Shown here in pieces: positions 47,299 to 56,988 of a stretch of DNA of 64,000 nt; the first letter of the stretch is position 1, and the number at the start of each line of letters is the position of its first letter. The notes under the pieces were generated by a model. That model worked only from the letters and a program-made list of their open reading frames with translations, did not search any database and was not told the origin of the DNA. The translations under genes and the position numbers were made by a program. Source of the stretch: Oscillospiraceae bacterium (GTDB lineage: Bacteria; Bacillota; Clostridia; Oscillospirales; Acutalibacteraceae); assembly GCA_015066595.1 (NCBI GenBank), contig SVNZ01000001.1, forward strand, positions 485,795-549,794, in the 5' to 3' direction.

Positions 47299-49203
47299 TT
47301 ACAACTGAGGAATAAGCTGTGCTATAAATCTCTGAATCTGTGTTGCATCTATGATTGACACCTTACCATCTTTGTATGTGTCGGCACGTTTGAGTTGTGC
47401 ATCATCTAAAGTCGATAACGAAGCTAAATGACGCTGAATATGTGTCGCGTCAACAATAGTAATTTTTCCGTCACCGTCGACATCGCCGAGCAATATACCA
47501 CTCGACACTTCATATTTAACAGTAAGCATTGCTGCGTTAGATGCACCAGGCAAAACAACTTCCGCCTCTTTACCTGAAACTGTAGCTGTTATGTCAATCC
47601 AGTCGTCTGAATCTGTGTTGAATTTGTAACCATCGTGTGCTCTGAGCCACACCTCAAACTCATATGTATGACCTGCCTCAAAAACATCTGTTTCTTTGAG
47701 GTATTTGTTGGTTGTGGTGTCTTTCCAGAAAACACCGTTGATGTAGTACATCGAAGTATCATCAACAGAAAAATCAGGGTGAGCACCAACACTTGGAGCG
47801 GTGACTCCTGTTATATTGACTGAAGTTATAGGAGGGTTCGGCTTTAACTCTTCGTAATGAATAGCTATTACATCTTCAATCTCTTTCCCGTCGTCCAGTG
47901 TTATAAGACAGCGGATGTAGAGGAGCGTTTCTTCTTCAGGTCTGAAGTCAAAACGGAAAGGATTCACTCGACCTCTGTAATCAGCAAGTTCTGACCACGG
48001 TGTGTCTTCACCGTCGTAATGAGCCTCGTCACTCATATCCCAGCATACTGTTTTTACGTTCTCGGTGTTCTCAATGAACAAAAGTGGAGATTCCTCTGCG
48101 AAAGCAGGAACAGTGATTGTATCAACATGGTTCAAAATAGCATCAATAACTTCTTTGTTCTGTTGATAAACAGTACCTTTAGGGCTGTAATATGATACTT
48201 CCTTTTTCATAAATTTATTACTCAGTCGTTCAGAAAGAGTTAAGTCTTCACTGCCTATCATCGTAGGAGGGGTAATCTCATAGTAGTAACCTGTTTTGCC
48301 CTCGTACTCAACTGAGATGAGGTTTTTGCTCACGCCGTCAATATAGATTTGATCTGTGCTGTTTAAGCATTTATAGTAAGTTGTACCTCCTGCAACAATA
48401 ACCTGTCCCCAACCGTTGTTACAATATGCAAAGCCAGCATACTCATCATCAGGCTGTGCTATATAAAACTCACCATCGTAAACGTAAACGCTCGGGTAAA
48501 AGCATCCATCATTTGAATAATTATCAAATGATGAAACTTCAAAGTTTGAAATTTTTCCGTAGAATGTGCCGTTGTAAATATTACAGTGAGGAACGGTATA
48601 AACAGGTGCATTGTGCCTGAGTTCAATAGTATCTCCACCAAAGGCAGTGTGCGAATCAAACACACCGTCATAAATATCAAGGTAACCTGTTTCCAACAAG
48701 AAAACAACACCGCCACCTACCTCATACGGAGTTTTTATCTCGAAATTACCACCATGAATATCGACATTACCGTTAGCGAGAACGACACAGCTAGTACCTG
48801 CGTAGTTACCACTACTAAAAATCATCTTGCCGCTTTTGTCCTTTGATGAGTCCTCAACATAAAAGCACGCGTCATCATTCACTCTTATAAGACAGTTGTC
48901 AACACCTCTTGTACTACGACTCAAGGTGTAGCCATTTAAGTCAAGCGTACATCTCGTAAAGGAACCAACTACAAGCGTATTATCGTTTTCGTTATCATTG
49001 ACGATAATATCATTTTGTAAAACGTATCTTTCGCCGTTAGGTGAATTATAAATTAAGTTTTTGAGTTGTTCGTAGCTTGTGACAAATATCTGATAGCCTG
49101 TATTTGCCACTTCAACCTCCTTTGCTGACACCAAGGTAGATAGTGTCGACATTGAACAGACAACAAATAAAATACATAAAATCACAGACAGCATTCTTTT
49201 CAT
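47299..49203 (-). CDS. Secreted dockerin type I protein, beta-helix-like N-terminal region
   Basis: Signal peptide from 49203 (MKRMLSVILCILFVVCSMS); dockerin LLGDVDGDGKITIVDATHIQRHLASLST...SIIDATQIQRFIAQ. Confidence 0.85.
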   Translation of the reverse strand: MKRMLSVILCILFVVCSMSTLSTLVSAKEVEVANTGYQIFVTSYEQLKNLIYNSPNGERYVLQNDIIVNDNENDNTLVVGSFTRCTLDLNGYTLSRSTRGVDNCLIRVNDDACFYVEDSSKDKSGKMIFSSGNYAGTSCVVLANGNVDIHGGNFEIKTPYEVGGGVVFLLETGYLDIYDGVFDSHTAFGGDTIELRHNAPVYTVPHCNIYNGTFYGKISNFEVSSFDNYSNDGCFYPSVYVYDGEFYIAQPDDEYAGFAYCNNGWGQVIVAGGTTYYKCLNSTDQIYIDGVSKNLISVEYEGKTGYYYEITPPTMIGSEDLTLSERLSNKFMKKEVSYYSPKGTVYQQNKEVIDAILNHVDTITVPAFAEESPLLFIENTENVKTVCWDMSDEAHYDGEDTPWSELADYRGRVNPFRFDFRPEEETLLYIRCLITLDDGKEIEDVIAIHYEELKPNPPITSVNITGVTAPSVGAHPDFSVDDTSMYYINGVFWKDTTTNKYLKETDVFEAGHTYEFEVWLRAHDGYKFNTDSDDWIDITATVSGKEAEVVLPGASNAAMLTVKYEVSSGILLGDVDGDGKITIVDATHIQRHLASLSTLDDAQLKRADTYKDGKVSIIDATQIQRFIAQLIPQL

Positions 49204-49301
49204 AAAATACCTCCTTGACAAGATATAAGTACGTGCTTTTTACAAAGACAGCGTTATTGACTGAAAAATCAAAATAGATTATAATTAAAAAATATCGGGC
49301 G

Positions 49302-49474
49302 GTCTGTGCTGATTGTTGGCGCAAGGCACAGACTTTACACAAGGTGTATTACACCATGTGTAAATAGGGTACCCTTGCATCTAAACACAACAAGGTCTAT
49401 ACCCTCCTTTTATACTCTTGCACTATAATTATAATGATTCCTATGCTTTTTGTCCCCACACTAAAAGTGTGGGT
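49302..49474. promoter_or_regulatory. Cluster of inverted repeats in a divergent intergenic region
   Basis: GTCTGTGC/GCACAGAC (49302-49333), TTTACACAAGGTGTATTACACCATGTGTAAA (49334-49364), CCCACACTAAAAGTGTGGG (49456-49474). Confidence 0.65.
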
Positions 49475-49555
49475 TTAGAGTTTTTTGAAAGAAGTGTGAA
49501 AAAAAGAATTGTTAGACCGTTAAATTCCATATGATCACGGTCGAAGGAGTGCACT

Positions 49556-50662
49556 ATGAAAAAGTTGTATGCAAGTATATCCATCTTGCTTTTTTTAATA
49601 TTAAATCTGTCCGGATGCAGTACTATCGGTGAAAAAAACGCCAGCTTGTCATTAGTTTACGGTGCTGCCGCCATACTGTCCCTTTTGTTACTGAGCGCAT
49701 GCTTCTTTTTAGTACACAAAAAGAAGGTGTGGTTTGTTTTACTGTTTTCTTCAGTACTTGTGGTAAACATCGGCTACACCTTTTTGTCTGTTTCCTCAAA
49801 CTTGGAGATGGCGTTGTTTTTTAATCGGATTGCGTATCTCGGCTCGGTGTTTTTACCGCTAGCTATGCTGATGATCATTTTGAATACAACTAACACACAG
49901 TACAAAAAGCGACTGCCAATTGTTTTATTTAGCATTGCTATACTTGTTTTCCTTGTGGCTGCAAGTCCCGGAATTTTGGACATCTATTACAAGGAAGTAT
50001 CCTTTGAAATAGTAAACGGAGTTTCTACACTCGTTAAGGTTTACGGAGCGTTGCATCCGCTGTATCTATTTTATCTGCTCGGCTATTTTGCAACTATGGT
50101 TGCGGTCATTATCCGTGCATCGGTAAAGAAAACAATCGACACCACCGCACACGCTGTAATTCTTGTGATTGCGGTTTTTGTCAATATCGGTGTTTGGCTT
50201 ATTGAGCAGCTTGTGAGTATTGATTTTGAAATGCTTTCGGTATCATATATCATCAGCGAGCTATTCCTGCTTGGTTTACATCTTGTTATGAACGAGAACC
50301 AACGACTTAGAGAAATAGTCAAACAGGTGGAAACTGTACAGAGCTTTTGTGAAACTGAAACAATCGGTGCAGACACTATGCTTGAAAATCCGCTTGAAAC
50401 AGAGAAATTCGACACTGCTCGTTTTGAAATATTTATAAACGGAACAAATCGTCTTACAACAACAGAAAAGGCTATTTATGACTCATATATCGCACGTCTT
50501 ACTACTAAAGAAATAATGAATAATCTCAACATAAAAGAGAACACGCTGAAGTTTCACAACAAAAACATTTACAGCAAGCTGGGGGTATCCTCTCGTAAGG
50601 AACTCCTAGAAATATACATACAGCTCAAAGCTGCTAAAGAGAAACTTTCTGATAAACAATAA
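49556..50662 (+). CDS. Membrane-anchored LuxR-type regulator (N-terminal 7TM-like region, C-terminal HTH)
   Basis: Multi-TM N-terminus; TTEKAIYDSYIARLTTKEIMNNLNIKENTLKFHNKNIYSKLGVSSRKELLEI. Confidence 0.82.
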   Translation: MKKLYASISILLFLILNLSGCSTIGEKNASLSLVYGAAAILSLLLLSACFFLVHKKKVWFVLLFSSVLVVNIGYTFLSVSSNLEMALFFNRIAYLGSVFLPLAMLMIILNTTNTQYKKRLPIVLFSIAILVFLVAASPGILDIYYKEVSFEIVNGVSTLVKVYGALHPLYLFYLLGYFATMVAVIIRASVKKTIDTTAHAVILVIAVFVNIGVWLIEQLVSIDFEMLSVSYIISELFLLGLHLVMNENQRLREIVKQVETVQSFCETETIGADTMLENPLETEKFDTARFEIFINGTNRLTTTEKAIYDSYIARLTTKEIMNNLNIKENTLKFHNKNIYSKLGVSSRKELLEIYIQLKAAKEKLSDKQ

Positions 50663-50712
50663 CAAGTTCTTATATTCATTTTTTCTACTCAACATAAATA
50701 TAATTTTATACA

Positions 50713-50746
50713 CAAAAAGGTCGCAGTATAACACTGCGACCTTTTT
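50713..50746. terminator. Bidirectional intrinsic terminator
   Basis: AAAAAGGTCGCAGT-ATAAC-ACTGCGACCTTTTT. Confidence 0.85.
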
Positions 50747-50768
50747 CTATATTATTGATGTGTTCTCA

Positions 50769-52541
50769 TTAAATCGTAGCATCCCAAAGACCACAGAAGC
50801 TATCGATAGGGTCTTTGCCCTTGAAAGCATCTACACCACTGAGTAGGTTATCTACAAGTGCGTCCATAGTCTGTGGTTTTGAGTCATAAGCGTTGATATA
50901 TGTTCTAAACTGCGGTATATCAGCAAGGATTGTCGGAGCCTTCACGCTGATGCCGACTACAGGAAGTTCAAATACATACCATGGGATTTCACCACCACCC
51001 TTTGATAAACCAAATGCTGGTCTGCCGTTCATTACATCACACAAAGTGATAACTAAATCCTGCTCTGACACGAAATCTGCAATAGCATTTTTGCCTGCAA
51101 AATAGAGATTGAGGCTAGGCTTTTCGCCCTGAGCAATCGCTTTCTTTATGCGCTCAATAGGACCTTCGTAAATAAAAGCATCGAAGCCCTTTTCAATGAG
51201 TCTGTCACGCAAATCTTCAGCCGGATTCTTTTTAGCACCTGCTCCGCCCATAGCCATCTGCACAAGAGCATCCATAGGACCTGCAGGGCCTTTCAAATAA
51301 ACTATCATGATTCTCTTATATTTTTCAGGAGAAAGCGGCAACACATCAGCATCTTTGTATTTAACAAGGGTGATAGCATCTTTTGCGATACAAGCTGATG
51401 CTGCTTTGTACTCTTCTTTGCCTAAATTTGCAAGAGCTTCTTGTGGAGGTACCAGCTCGTCGAGCGTCTTCTTGTGTAAGCCTAAATGAGCTTTGAGTCC
51501 CAAAATGCGAGTAAGCGCTTCAACCATTCTATCTTCTGAGATGACACCGTCTTTATATGCATCAAGCATAGTATTGTAGTCTTCGTCAGGGTCGTTGAAG
51601 AACAGGAACATATCACAACCTGCATTGATAGATGCAGGGAGCATTTCTTTTCTTGTCATACGGTCGGTCATAGCTACCATATGACTTGCATCTGTTACAA
51701 CCATACCGTTAAATCCCAGCTTGTCACGGAGAAGTCCTGTCATAATCTCAGGACAAAGTGTGGCAGGAAGCATCTCTTCGTACTGAATATCAGGGTTTAT
51801 TTCACGCATATATTTCGGCATCATAATATGTCCGCCCATCACAGCGTCAAGACCTGCATCAAACAAAGTCTTGTAAACCATACCATAGGTAGCCATCCAC
51901 TCTTCTTCGTTGAAGTCATTTATATTATTTCCGATGTGAGCATCTCTGAAGTCCTGACCGTTACCCGGAAAATGTTTTGCAGCGCAAGAGAATCCGTCGA
52001 TTGTGTGAGTGCCCTCGAGATATGCCTTGCTCATCATAGCTACACGCTCAGGATCGTTACCAAAAGCACGAGCAACGACCTCAGTGTTGAGCCAGTTGTA
52101 GTGGATATCACACACAGGTGCAAACGCCATATTGCAACCAACAACTCTAGCCTCTTCGTTAGACATACGACCTAAATCGTGTGCATACTGAACGTTGTCT
52201 GTAGCACCTATTTTGATACCACTTGCAATAAATGTACCATCACTGCACGCACCGTCACCACCATTTTCGGTATTACAAGCAATAAACACAGGGATTTTTG
52301 CGTACTTTTGCAAAATTCTGTTTTGCATCTGTACAGCAGCACCCGGCATACCGTTATATCGACATCCACCCAAGTGATATTTTCCCATCAATTCTTTGAG
52401 GTATTCCTCATCTATGCCGGCTGTAAGCTGAAAGAACAGCTGGCCTACCTTTTCTTCGTCGGTCATAGAAGAAATCGTATCTTCAACCCATTTGATGTCT
52501 TCATCAGTCAGATTGTACGGTTTTGACCTTAAATCAACCAT
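50769..52541 (-). CDS. Glycoside hydrolase family 3 N-terminal domain protein
   Basis: GQLFFQLTAGI, CAAKHFPGNGQDFRDAHIG, GMVVTDASHM. Confidence 0.88.
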   Translation of the reverse strand: MVDLRSKPYNLTDEDIKWVEDTISSMTDEEKVGQLFFQLTAGIDEEYLKELMGKYHLGGCRYNGMPGAAVQMQNRILQKYAKIPVFIACNTENGGDGACSDGTFIASGIKIGATDNVQYAHDLGRMSNEEARVVGCNMAFAPVCDIHYNWLNTEVVARAFGNDPERVAMMSKAYLEGTHTIDGFSCAAKHFPGNGQDFRDAHIGNNINDFNEEEWMATYGMVYKTLFDAGLDAVMGGHIMMPKYMREINPDIQYEEMLPATLCPEIMTGLLRDKLGFNGMVVTDASHMVAMTDRMTRKEMLPASINAGCDMFLFFNDPDEDYNTMLDAYKDGVISEDRMVEALTRILGLKAHLGLHKKTLDELVPPQEALANLGKEEYKAASACIAKDAITLVKYKDADVLPLSPEKYKRIMIVYLKGPAGPMDALVQMAMGGAGAKKNPAEDLRDRLIEKGFDAFIYEGPIERIKKAIAQGEKPSLNLYFAGKNAIADFVSEQDLVITLCDVMNGRPAFGLSKGGGEIPWYVFELPVVGISVKAPTILADIPQFRTYINAYDSKPQTMDALVDNLLSGVDAFKGKDPIDSFCGLWDATI

Positions 52542-52553
52542 ATTTGTCCTCCG

Positions 52554-53399
52554 TTAGTTTCCTAAATTACTGTTGAATTCTTTTATTTTTTCAACCTGAT
52601 ACTCACCACTATAAGTACCATCTAAAAGTTTTTTGAATGCAATATCCATAAACTCCTGCCAACTTTCTCTTTCGAATCTGACAAGAATAGGATAGTAGTT
52701 GACGCAGTTGCTTTGTGCTGCCGATAAATCACCGGGAGCATCTCCGCACATCAACACGTTTTCAGCAGAATATCCCTTTTTTAGCAGTTGAGAAATACAA
52801 TAAGCTTTGCTACCTGAGTCTTGTGCGAGCACTATATCAACACTTTTTAGTAGTCCGTGTTTTTCCCACTCTTCGAGAACTGCTGATAAATTAGCGCTGG
52901 ATACAATAGCAATATCTGCTCTGTTGTGAGCAAACTCAAGCGCCTCTTTTACAAGCTCGAAAGGCTTTATCTCTTCTTGTGGGAGAAGCTTTATGCTAGC
53001 GTTTACAGACTCACTCCACGACAATGCTTTTTTCAAAGAAACACTTTCAGGATTAGTATCAATAGCTCTTTTTAAAGCATCGTTTGAGAGTTCGTCACTG
53101 TTTTGGACCCAATCAACAAGAGTAGACAAGTCTTCAATCTCAGTGTACTGTTTGTCAATCTCTTGCAAAGCAACAGATAGCCCCTTAAAGCGATTTATAC
53201 CACGTGTCATAGTATAGAGGTTGATATCGTTCCAGCGGGCGAGAATCTCCTCTTCCCACTGCTTGAGCCCCCACTGTTGTACCATACAAGGACCAAAGCA
53301 ACGGATGTGCTTTATATCCATTGTGTCCATAGCACACCCGTCGCTATCAACACAAATCAAATAATCTTTAGCTTTTTTGTAAGTGTCAAACACTGACAT
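52554..53399 (-). CDS. HAD-superfamily hydrolase
   Basis: ICVDSDGCAMDTM (DxDG) and LMCGDAPGDLSAAQ motifs. Confidence 0.8.
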   Translation of the reverse strand: MSVFDTYKKAKDYLICVDSDGCAMDTMDIKHIRCFGPCMVQQWGLKQWEEEILARWNDINLYTMTRGINRFKGLSVALQEIDKQYTEIEDLSTLVDWVQNSDELSNDALKRAIDTNPESVSLKKALSWSESVNASIKLLPQEEIKPFELVKEALEFAHNRADIAIVSSANLSAVLEEWEKHGLLKSVDIVLAQDSGSKAYCISQLLKKGYSAENVLMCGDAPGDLSAAQSNCVNYYPILVRFERESWQEFMDIAFKKLLDGTYSGEYQVEKIKEFNSNLGN

Positions 53400-53408
53400 A
53401 ACTACTCC

Positions 53409-54431
53409 TTATCTCTGAACTCTACCTGATCCATCGCCACCTGCGAGCTTTTCTACTTCGGCAACACCTACACGATTGTAGTCGCCCTCGATAGAATGCT
53501 TGAGTGCTGATGCTGCAACTGCAAATTCAATAGCTTTTTGAGTATCTTTTCCTGAAAGCAGAGCATAGATAAGACCGCCACCAAATGAATCGCCACCGCC
53601 AACGCGGTCAACAATTCGTAAGTGATATGTCTTTGAGAAACAATAGCTCTCGCCATCATAAAGCATACCTGCCCAGTCGTTGTCGCTGGCTGAGATAGAT
53701 GTTCTAAGTGTGATAGCAACCTTTTCGAACTGGAATTTATCAGCAAGCTGTTTAGCAACGGATTTATAGCCTTCGTGGTTTAGTTTACCACCATAGATGT
53801 CAGTGTCTTCTGCTTCGATACCAAATACGTCTTTTGCGTCTTCTTCGTTAGAAATACAAACATCCACATACTGACAAAGGTCAGTCATAGCAGCACGTGC
53901 TTCTTCTCTTGTCCACAGCTTTCCTCTGTAGTTTAAGTCACAAGAGATTTTCACGCCCTTTGCTTTTGCAGCAATACAAGCTTCTCTGCAGATCTCTACT
54001 ACGTTAGGGCCGAGTGCAGGAGTGATGCCTGTGAAATGAAACCAATCAGCACCCTCAAAGATAGTGTCCCAGTCAAAATCAGTTGTTTGCGCCTGCTGAA
54101 TAGCAGAATATGCACGGTCATAAATACAAACAGAACCACGCTGAGAAGCACCTTTTTCTAAGAAATAAATGCCGACTCTATCTCCGCCACGAGTGATTTT
54201 TGATGTATCTACGCCAAAAGCACGCAGTGAATCAACAGCAGCCTGTCCGATAGCGTGTTTAGGAAGCTTTGTTACATAAACGCTGTCCATACCATAGTTA
54301 GCAAGAGATACAGCTACGTTTGCTTCGCCACCTCCGAAGGTTGCTTGCATCTGATCATTCTGGAAAAATCTATAATATCCGTTTGGAGCAAGACGTAACA
54401 TAATCTCGCCAAAAGTAACTATTCTTTTCAT
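53409..54431 (-). CDS. kdgK: 2-dehydro-3-deoxygluconate kinase (PfkB family)
   Basis: GEIMLRLAPNGYYRFFQ, GGGEANVAVSLA, DRVGGGDSFGGGLIYAL; next to eda in a hexuronate cluster. Confidence 0.88.
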   Translation of the reverse strand: MKRIVTFGEIMLRLAPNGYYRFFQNDQMQATFGGGEANVAVSLANYGMDSVYVTKLPKHAIGQAAVDSLRAFGVDTSKITRGGDRVGIYFLEKGASQRGSVCIYDRAYSAIQQAQTTDFDWDTIFEGADWFHFTGITPALGPNVVEICREACIAAKAKGVKISCDLNYRGKLWTREEARAAMTDLCQYVDVCISNEEDAKDVFGIEAEDTDIYGGKLNHEGYKSVAKQLADKFQFEKVAITLRTSISASDNDWAGMLYDGESYCFSKTYHLRIVDRVGGGDSFGGGLIYALLSGKDTQKAIEFAVAASALKHSIEGDYNRVGVAEVEKLAGGDGSGRVQR

Positions 54432-54988
54432 TTTGACTCTGCCTCCATTTTATCGAGAGATTCTTTTACGAAAAAGCTACCGCCGATAGCCTCGATCTTA
54501 TCAAAAGCCAAAAACTCGTCGATGTTGCTTCTGTCGACACCGCCTGTCGGTATAAATTTGATCTGTGGGAAAGGTGCAGACAAGGCTTTAAGCGCTTTAA
54601 GACCACCGTAAATATTAGCAGGGAAAAACTTAACGGTTGTAATGCCGAGCTCCAACGCCTGCATAATCTCTGTAGGTGTAACACAACCCGGATAGTACGG
54701 GATACCCTGTTTTTTGCAAATTTCTGCGACAGGAGCTGAAAGTCCCGGCGATACAATAAACTGTGCTCCTGCATTAAGCGCTGCTTCACACTGCTGTGCA
54801 TTTATTACTGTGCCGGCACCAATGCTCATATTAGGATAATTCTTCACTGCGTACTCAATAGCTTCTGCTGCACAAGCGGTTCTGAAGGTAATCTCAGCAG
54901 TGTTGATGCCATTGTTTTTTAATGCTGTCAGTATTTTATCTGTTTCTGATAGTTCTTTAATTACTACAACTGGTACAAATTTTTCCAT
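54428..54988 (-). CDS. eda: KHG/KDPG aldolase
   Basis: AEITFRTACAAEAI, IGAGTVINAQQ, VTPTEIMQALELGITTVKFFPANIYGG, IPTGGV. Confidence 0.93.
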   Translation of the reverse strand: MEKFVPVVVIKELSETDKILTALKNNGINTAEITFRTACAAEAIEYAVKNYPNMSIGAGTVINAQQCEAALNAGAQFIVSPGLSAPVAEICKKQGIPYYPGCVTPTEIMQALELGITTVKFFPANIYGGLKALKALSAPFPQIKFIPTGGVDRSNIDEFLAFDKIEAIGGSFFVKESLDKMEAESK

Positions 54989-55000
54989 ATATACTCTCCT

Positions 55001-55846
55001 TTATACTCCTGAATATGCCGCAAAGCCTGCATCTACAGGCAACACAACACCTGTGATAGCGCTTGCGCTGTTGTCATCACACAAAAACAATGTAGCTCCG
55101 AGCAACTCGTCGCTGTCCACAAAACGATGTGTTGGTGTACCGTTTAGAATCTTAGCGCTTCTCTTTGTCGGTGTTCCGTCTTCGTTAAATAGCAGTGCTT
55201 TGTTTTGAGCTGATACTAAGAAGCCCGGCGCAATAGCGTTGCAACGAATGCCTGTGCCTGCAAAATGTGTAGCAAGCCACTGAGTGAAGTTAGAAATGCC
55301 TGCTTTTGCTGCTGAATATGCAGGGATTTTTGTCAATGGAATGTACGCATTCATCGACGAAATATTCAATATACAGCCTTTGCCCTTTTCTACCATATCT
55401 TTGGCAAAAATCTGTGTAGGTAAAAGTGTTCCCTGGAAATTGAGTTTGAATACAAAATCAACACCGTTTGGGTCCAAATCAAAGAAGGACTTTCCTCCAT
55501 TTATTGCTTCGTGATGATACTCGTTATCTGTAGTAGCACGTGGGTTATTACCGCCCGCACCATTGACTAAAATATCACAAGGTCCTAAATCAGCGAGAAC
55601 CTTTTTGTGTACTTCTTGCAGTGCTTCTGTATCAAGTACGTTTGCTTTGTAACCTTCGCATATATAGCCTTCTGCTTTTAGCTCATCAGCGAGTTTTTTC
55701 ACAGCTTCTTCGTTGAGATCAAGTGCCGCTACCTTTGCTCCGCTTTTTGCAAAAGCACGAGCCATATCGCCACAGATAAGACCACCTGCACCTGTGACAA
55801 CAACGACCTTTGAGCTGTAATCAATATTTAACGGTAGTTTATTCAT
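55001..55846 (-). CDS. SDR-family oxidoreductase, probable D-fructuronate/D-mannonate reductase
   Basis: VVVTGAGGLICGDMARAF, NGAGGNNPRATTD, YSAAKAGISNFTQWLA; next to uxuA. Confidence 0.85.
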   Translation of the reverse strand: MNKLPLNIDYSSKVVVVTGAGGLICGDMARAFAKSGAKVAALDLNEEAVKKLADELKAEGYICEGYKANVLDTEALQEVHKKVLADLGPCDILVNGAGGNNPRATTDNEYHHEAINGGKSFFDLDPNGVDFVFKLNFQGTLLPTQIFAKDMVEKGKGCILNISSMNAYIPLTKIPAYSAAKAGISNFTQWLATHFAGTGIRCNAIAPGFLVSAQNKALLFNEDGTPTKRSAKILNGTPTHRFVDSDELLGATLFLCDDNSASAITGVVLPVDAGFAAYSGV

Positions 55847-55861
55847 AATACGTCCTCCTAC

Positions 55862-56950
55862 TTAATTTTCTTTTAACTTATCGAGCATATCCCATACACC
55901 AAGCATATACATAATTCCGAGTGCTCTATCATAAAGTCCGTAGCCCGGTCGCACGTTGCCGGGTCCCTCGTCCCACAGATGACGTCCGTGGTCAGGACGG
56001 ATATAGCCTTCATAACCACAATCGTGATAAGCCTTTAATATATCAAGAATACCAGTATCTCCGTCACAGTCACGATGACTTGCTTCTGAGAAATCTCCGT
56101 TTTCAAAATGTTTTACGTTGCGGATATGAGCAAATGCAATACGGTCGCAGTGCTTTTTCACAATATCAGCGACATTATTTGAAGGGTCTGCGCCCAGCGA
56201 GCCTGAACAAAGTGTCAGACAGTTGCACGGATGGTCAACCATTTTAAGGAAACGGTTGATGTTTTCTTCGTTGATGAGAAGTCGTGGAAGTCCGAAGATA
56301 TCCCATGGTGGGTCATCCATATGTATAGCCATCTTGATATCACATTCTTCACAAGTAGGCATAATAGCTTCTAAGAAGTACTTGAGGTTTGCCCACAGCT
56401 TTTCGTGGTCAACTTCCTTGTAGTCTTTAAAAAGCTGGTCGAGCTTAGCCATTCTCTCAGGCTCCCAACCCGGGAATGACATATTGTACTTTTCAGTAAA
56501 ATCAAGAATATACTTTGCCATTGCATTGTAGTCGTCCTGAATCATATTCTTTTGATAGAAAAGTGCTGTTGAGCCATCACCCACAGGGTGGAACAAATCG
56601 GAACGTGTCCAGTCAAAAATCGGCATAAAGTTATAGCAGATAACCTTTACACCAAATTGTGAAAGGTTGCGAATACACTGCTTGTAGTTTTCGATATACA
56701 TATCACGGGTGTCTTTTCCGATTTTTATATCATCGTGAACATTGACAGACTCTACAACATCCATATTAAAGCCATACTCATCAAGCTGACGCTTGACCTC
56801 AGCGATTTCATCAATCTCCCAGATTTCACCGGGCATCTTGTGATGCAGTGCCCATACGATGCTAGTAACACCCGGAATCTGCTTTATATCACTTAATTTT
56901 ATTTTGTCATTACCTTCGCCATACCAACGAAAACCCATTTGCATTGGCAT
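55862..56950 (-). CDS. uxuA: Mannonate dehydratase
   Basis: MQMGFRWYGEGNDKIKLSDIKQIPGVTSIVWALH, MAIHMDDPPWDIFGLPR, IRPDHGRHLWDE. Confidence 0.96.
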   Translation of the reverse strand: MPMQMGFRWYGEGNDKIKLSDIKQIPGVTSIVWALHHKMPGEIWEIDEIAEVKRQLDEYGFNMDVVESVNVHDDIKIGKDTRDMYIENYKQCIRNLSQFGVKVICYNFMPIFDWTRSDLFHPVGDGSTALFYQKNMIQDDYNAMAKYILDFTEKYNMSFPGWEPERMAKLDQLFKDYKEVDHEKLWANLKYFLEAIMPTCEECDIKMAIHMDDPPWDIFGLPRLLINEENINRFLKMVDHPCNCLTLCSGSLGADPSNNVADIVKKHCDRIAFAHIRNVKHFENGDFSEASHRDCDGDTGILDILKAYHDCGYEGYIRPDHGRHLWDEGPGNVRPGYGLYDRALGIMYMLGVWDMLDKLKEN

Positions 56951-56988
56951 AATATAAACCTCCTATACTATACATAATTATATAATTA

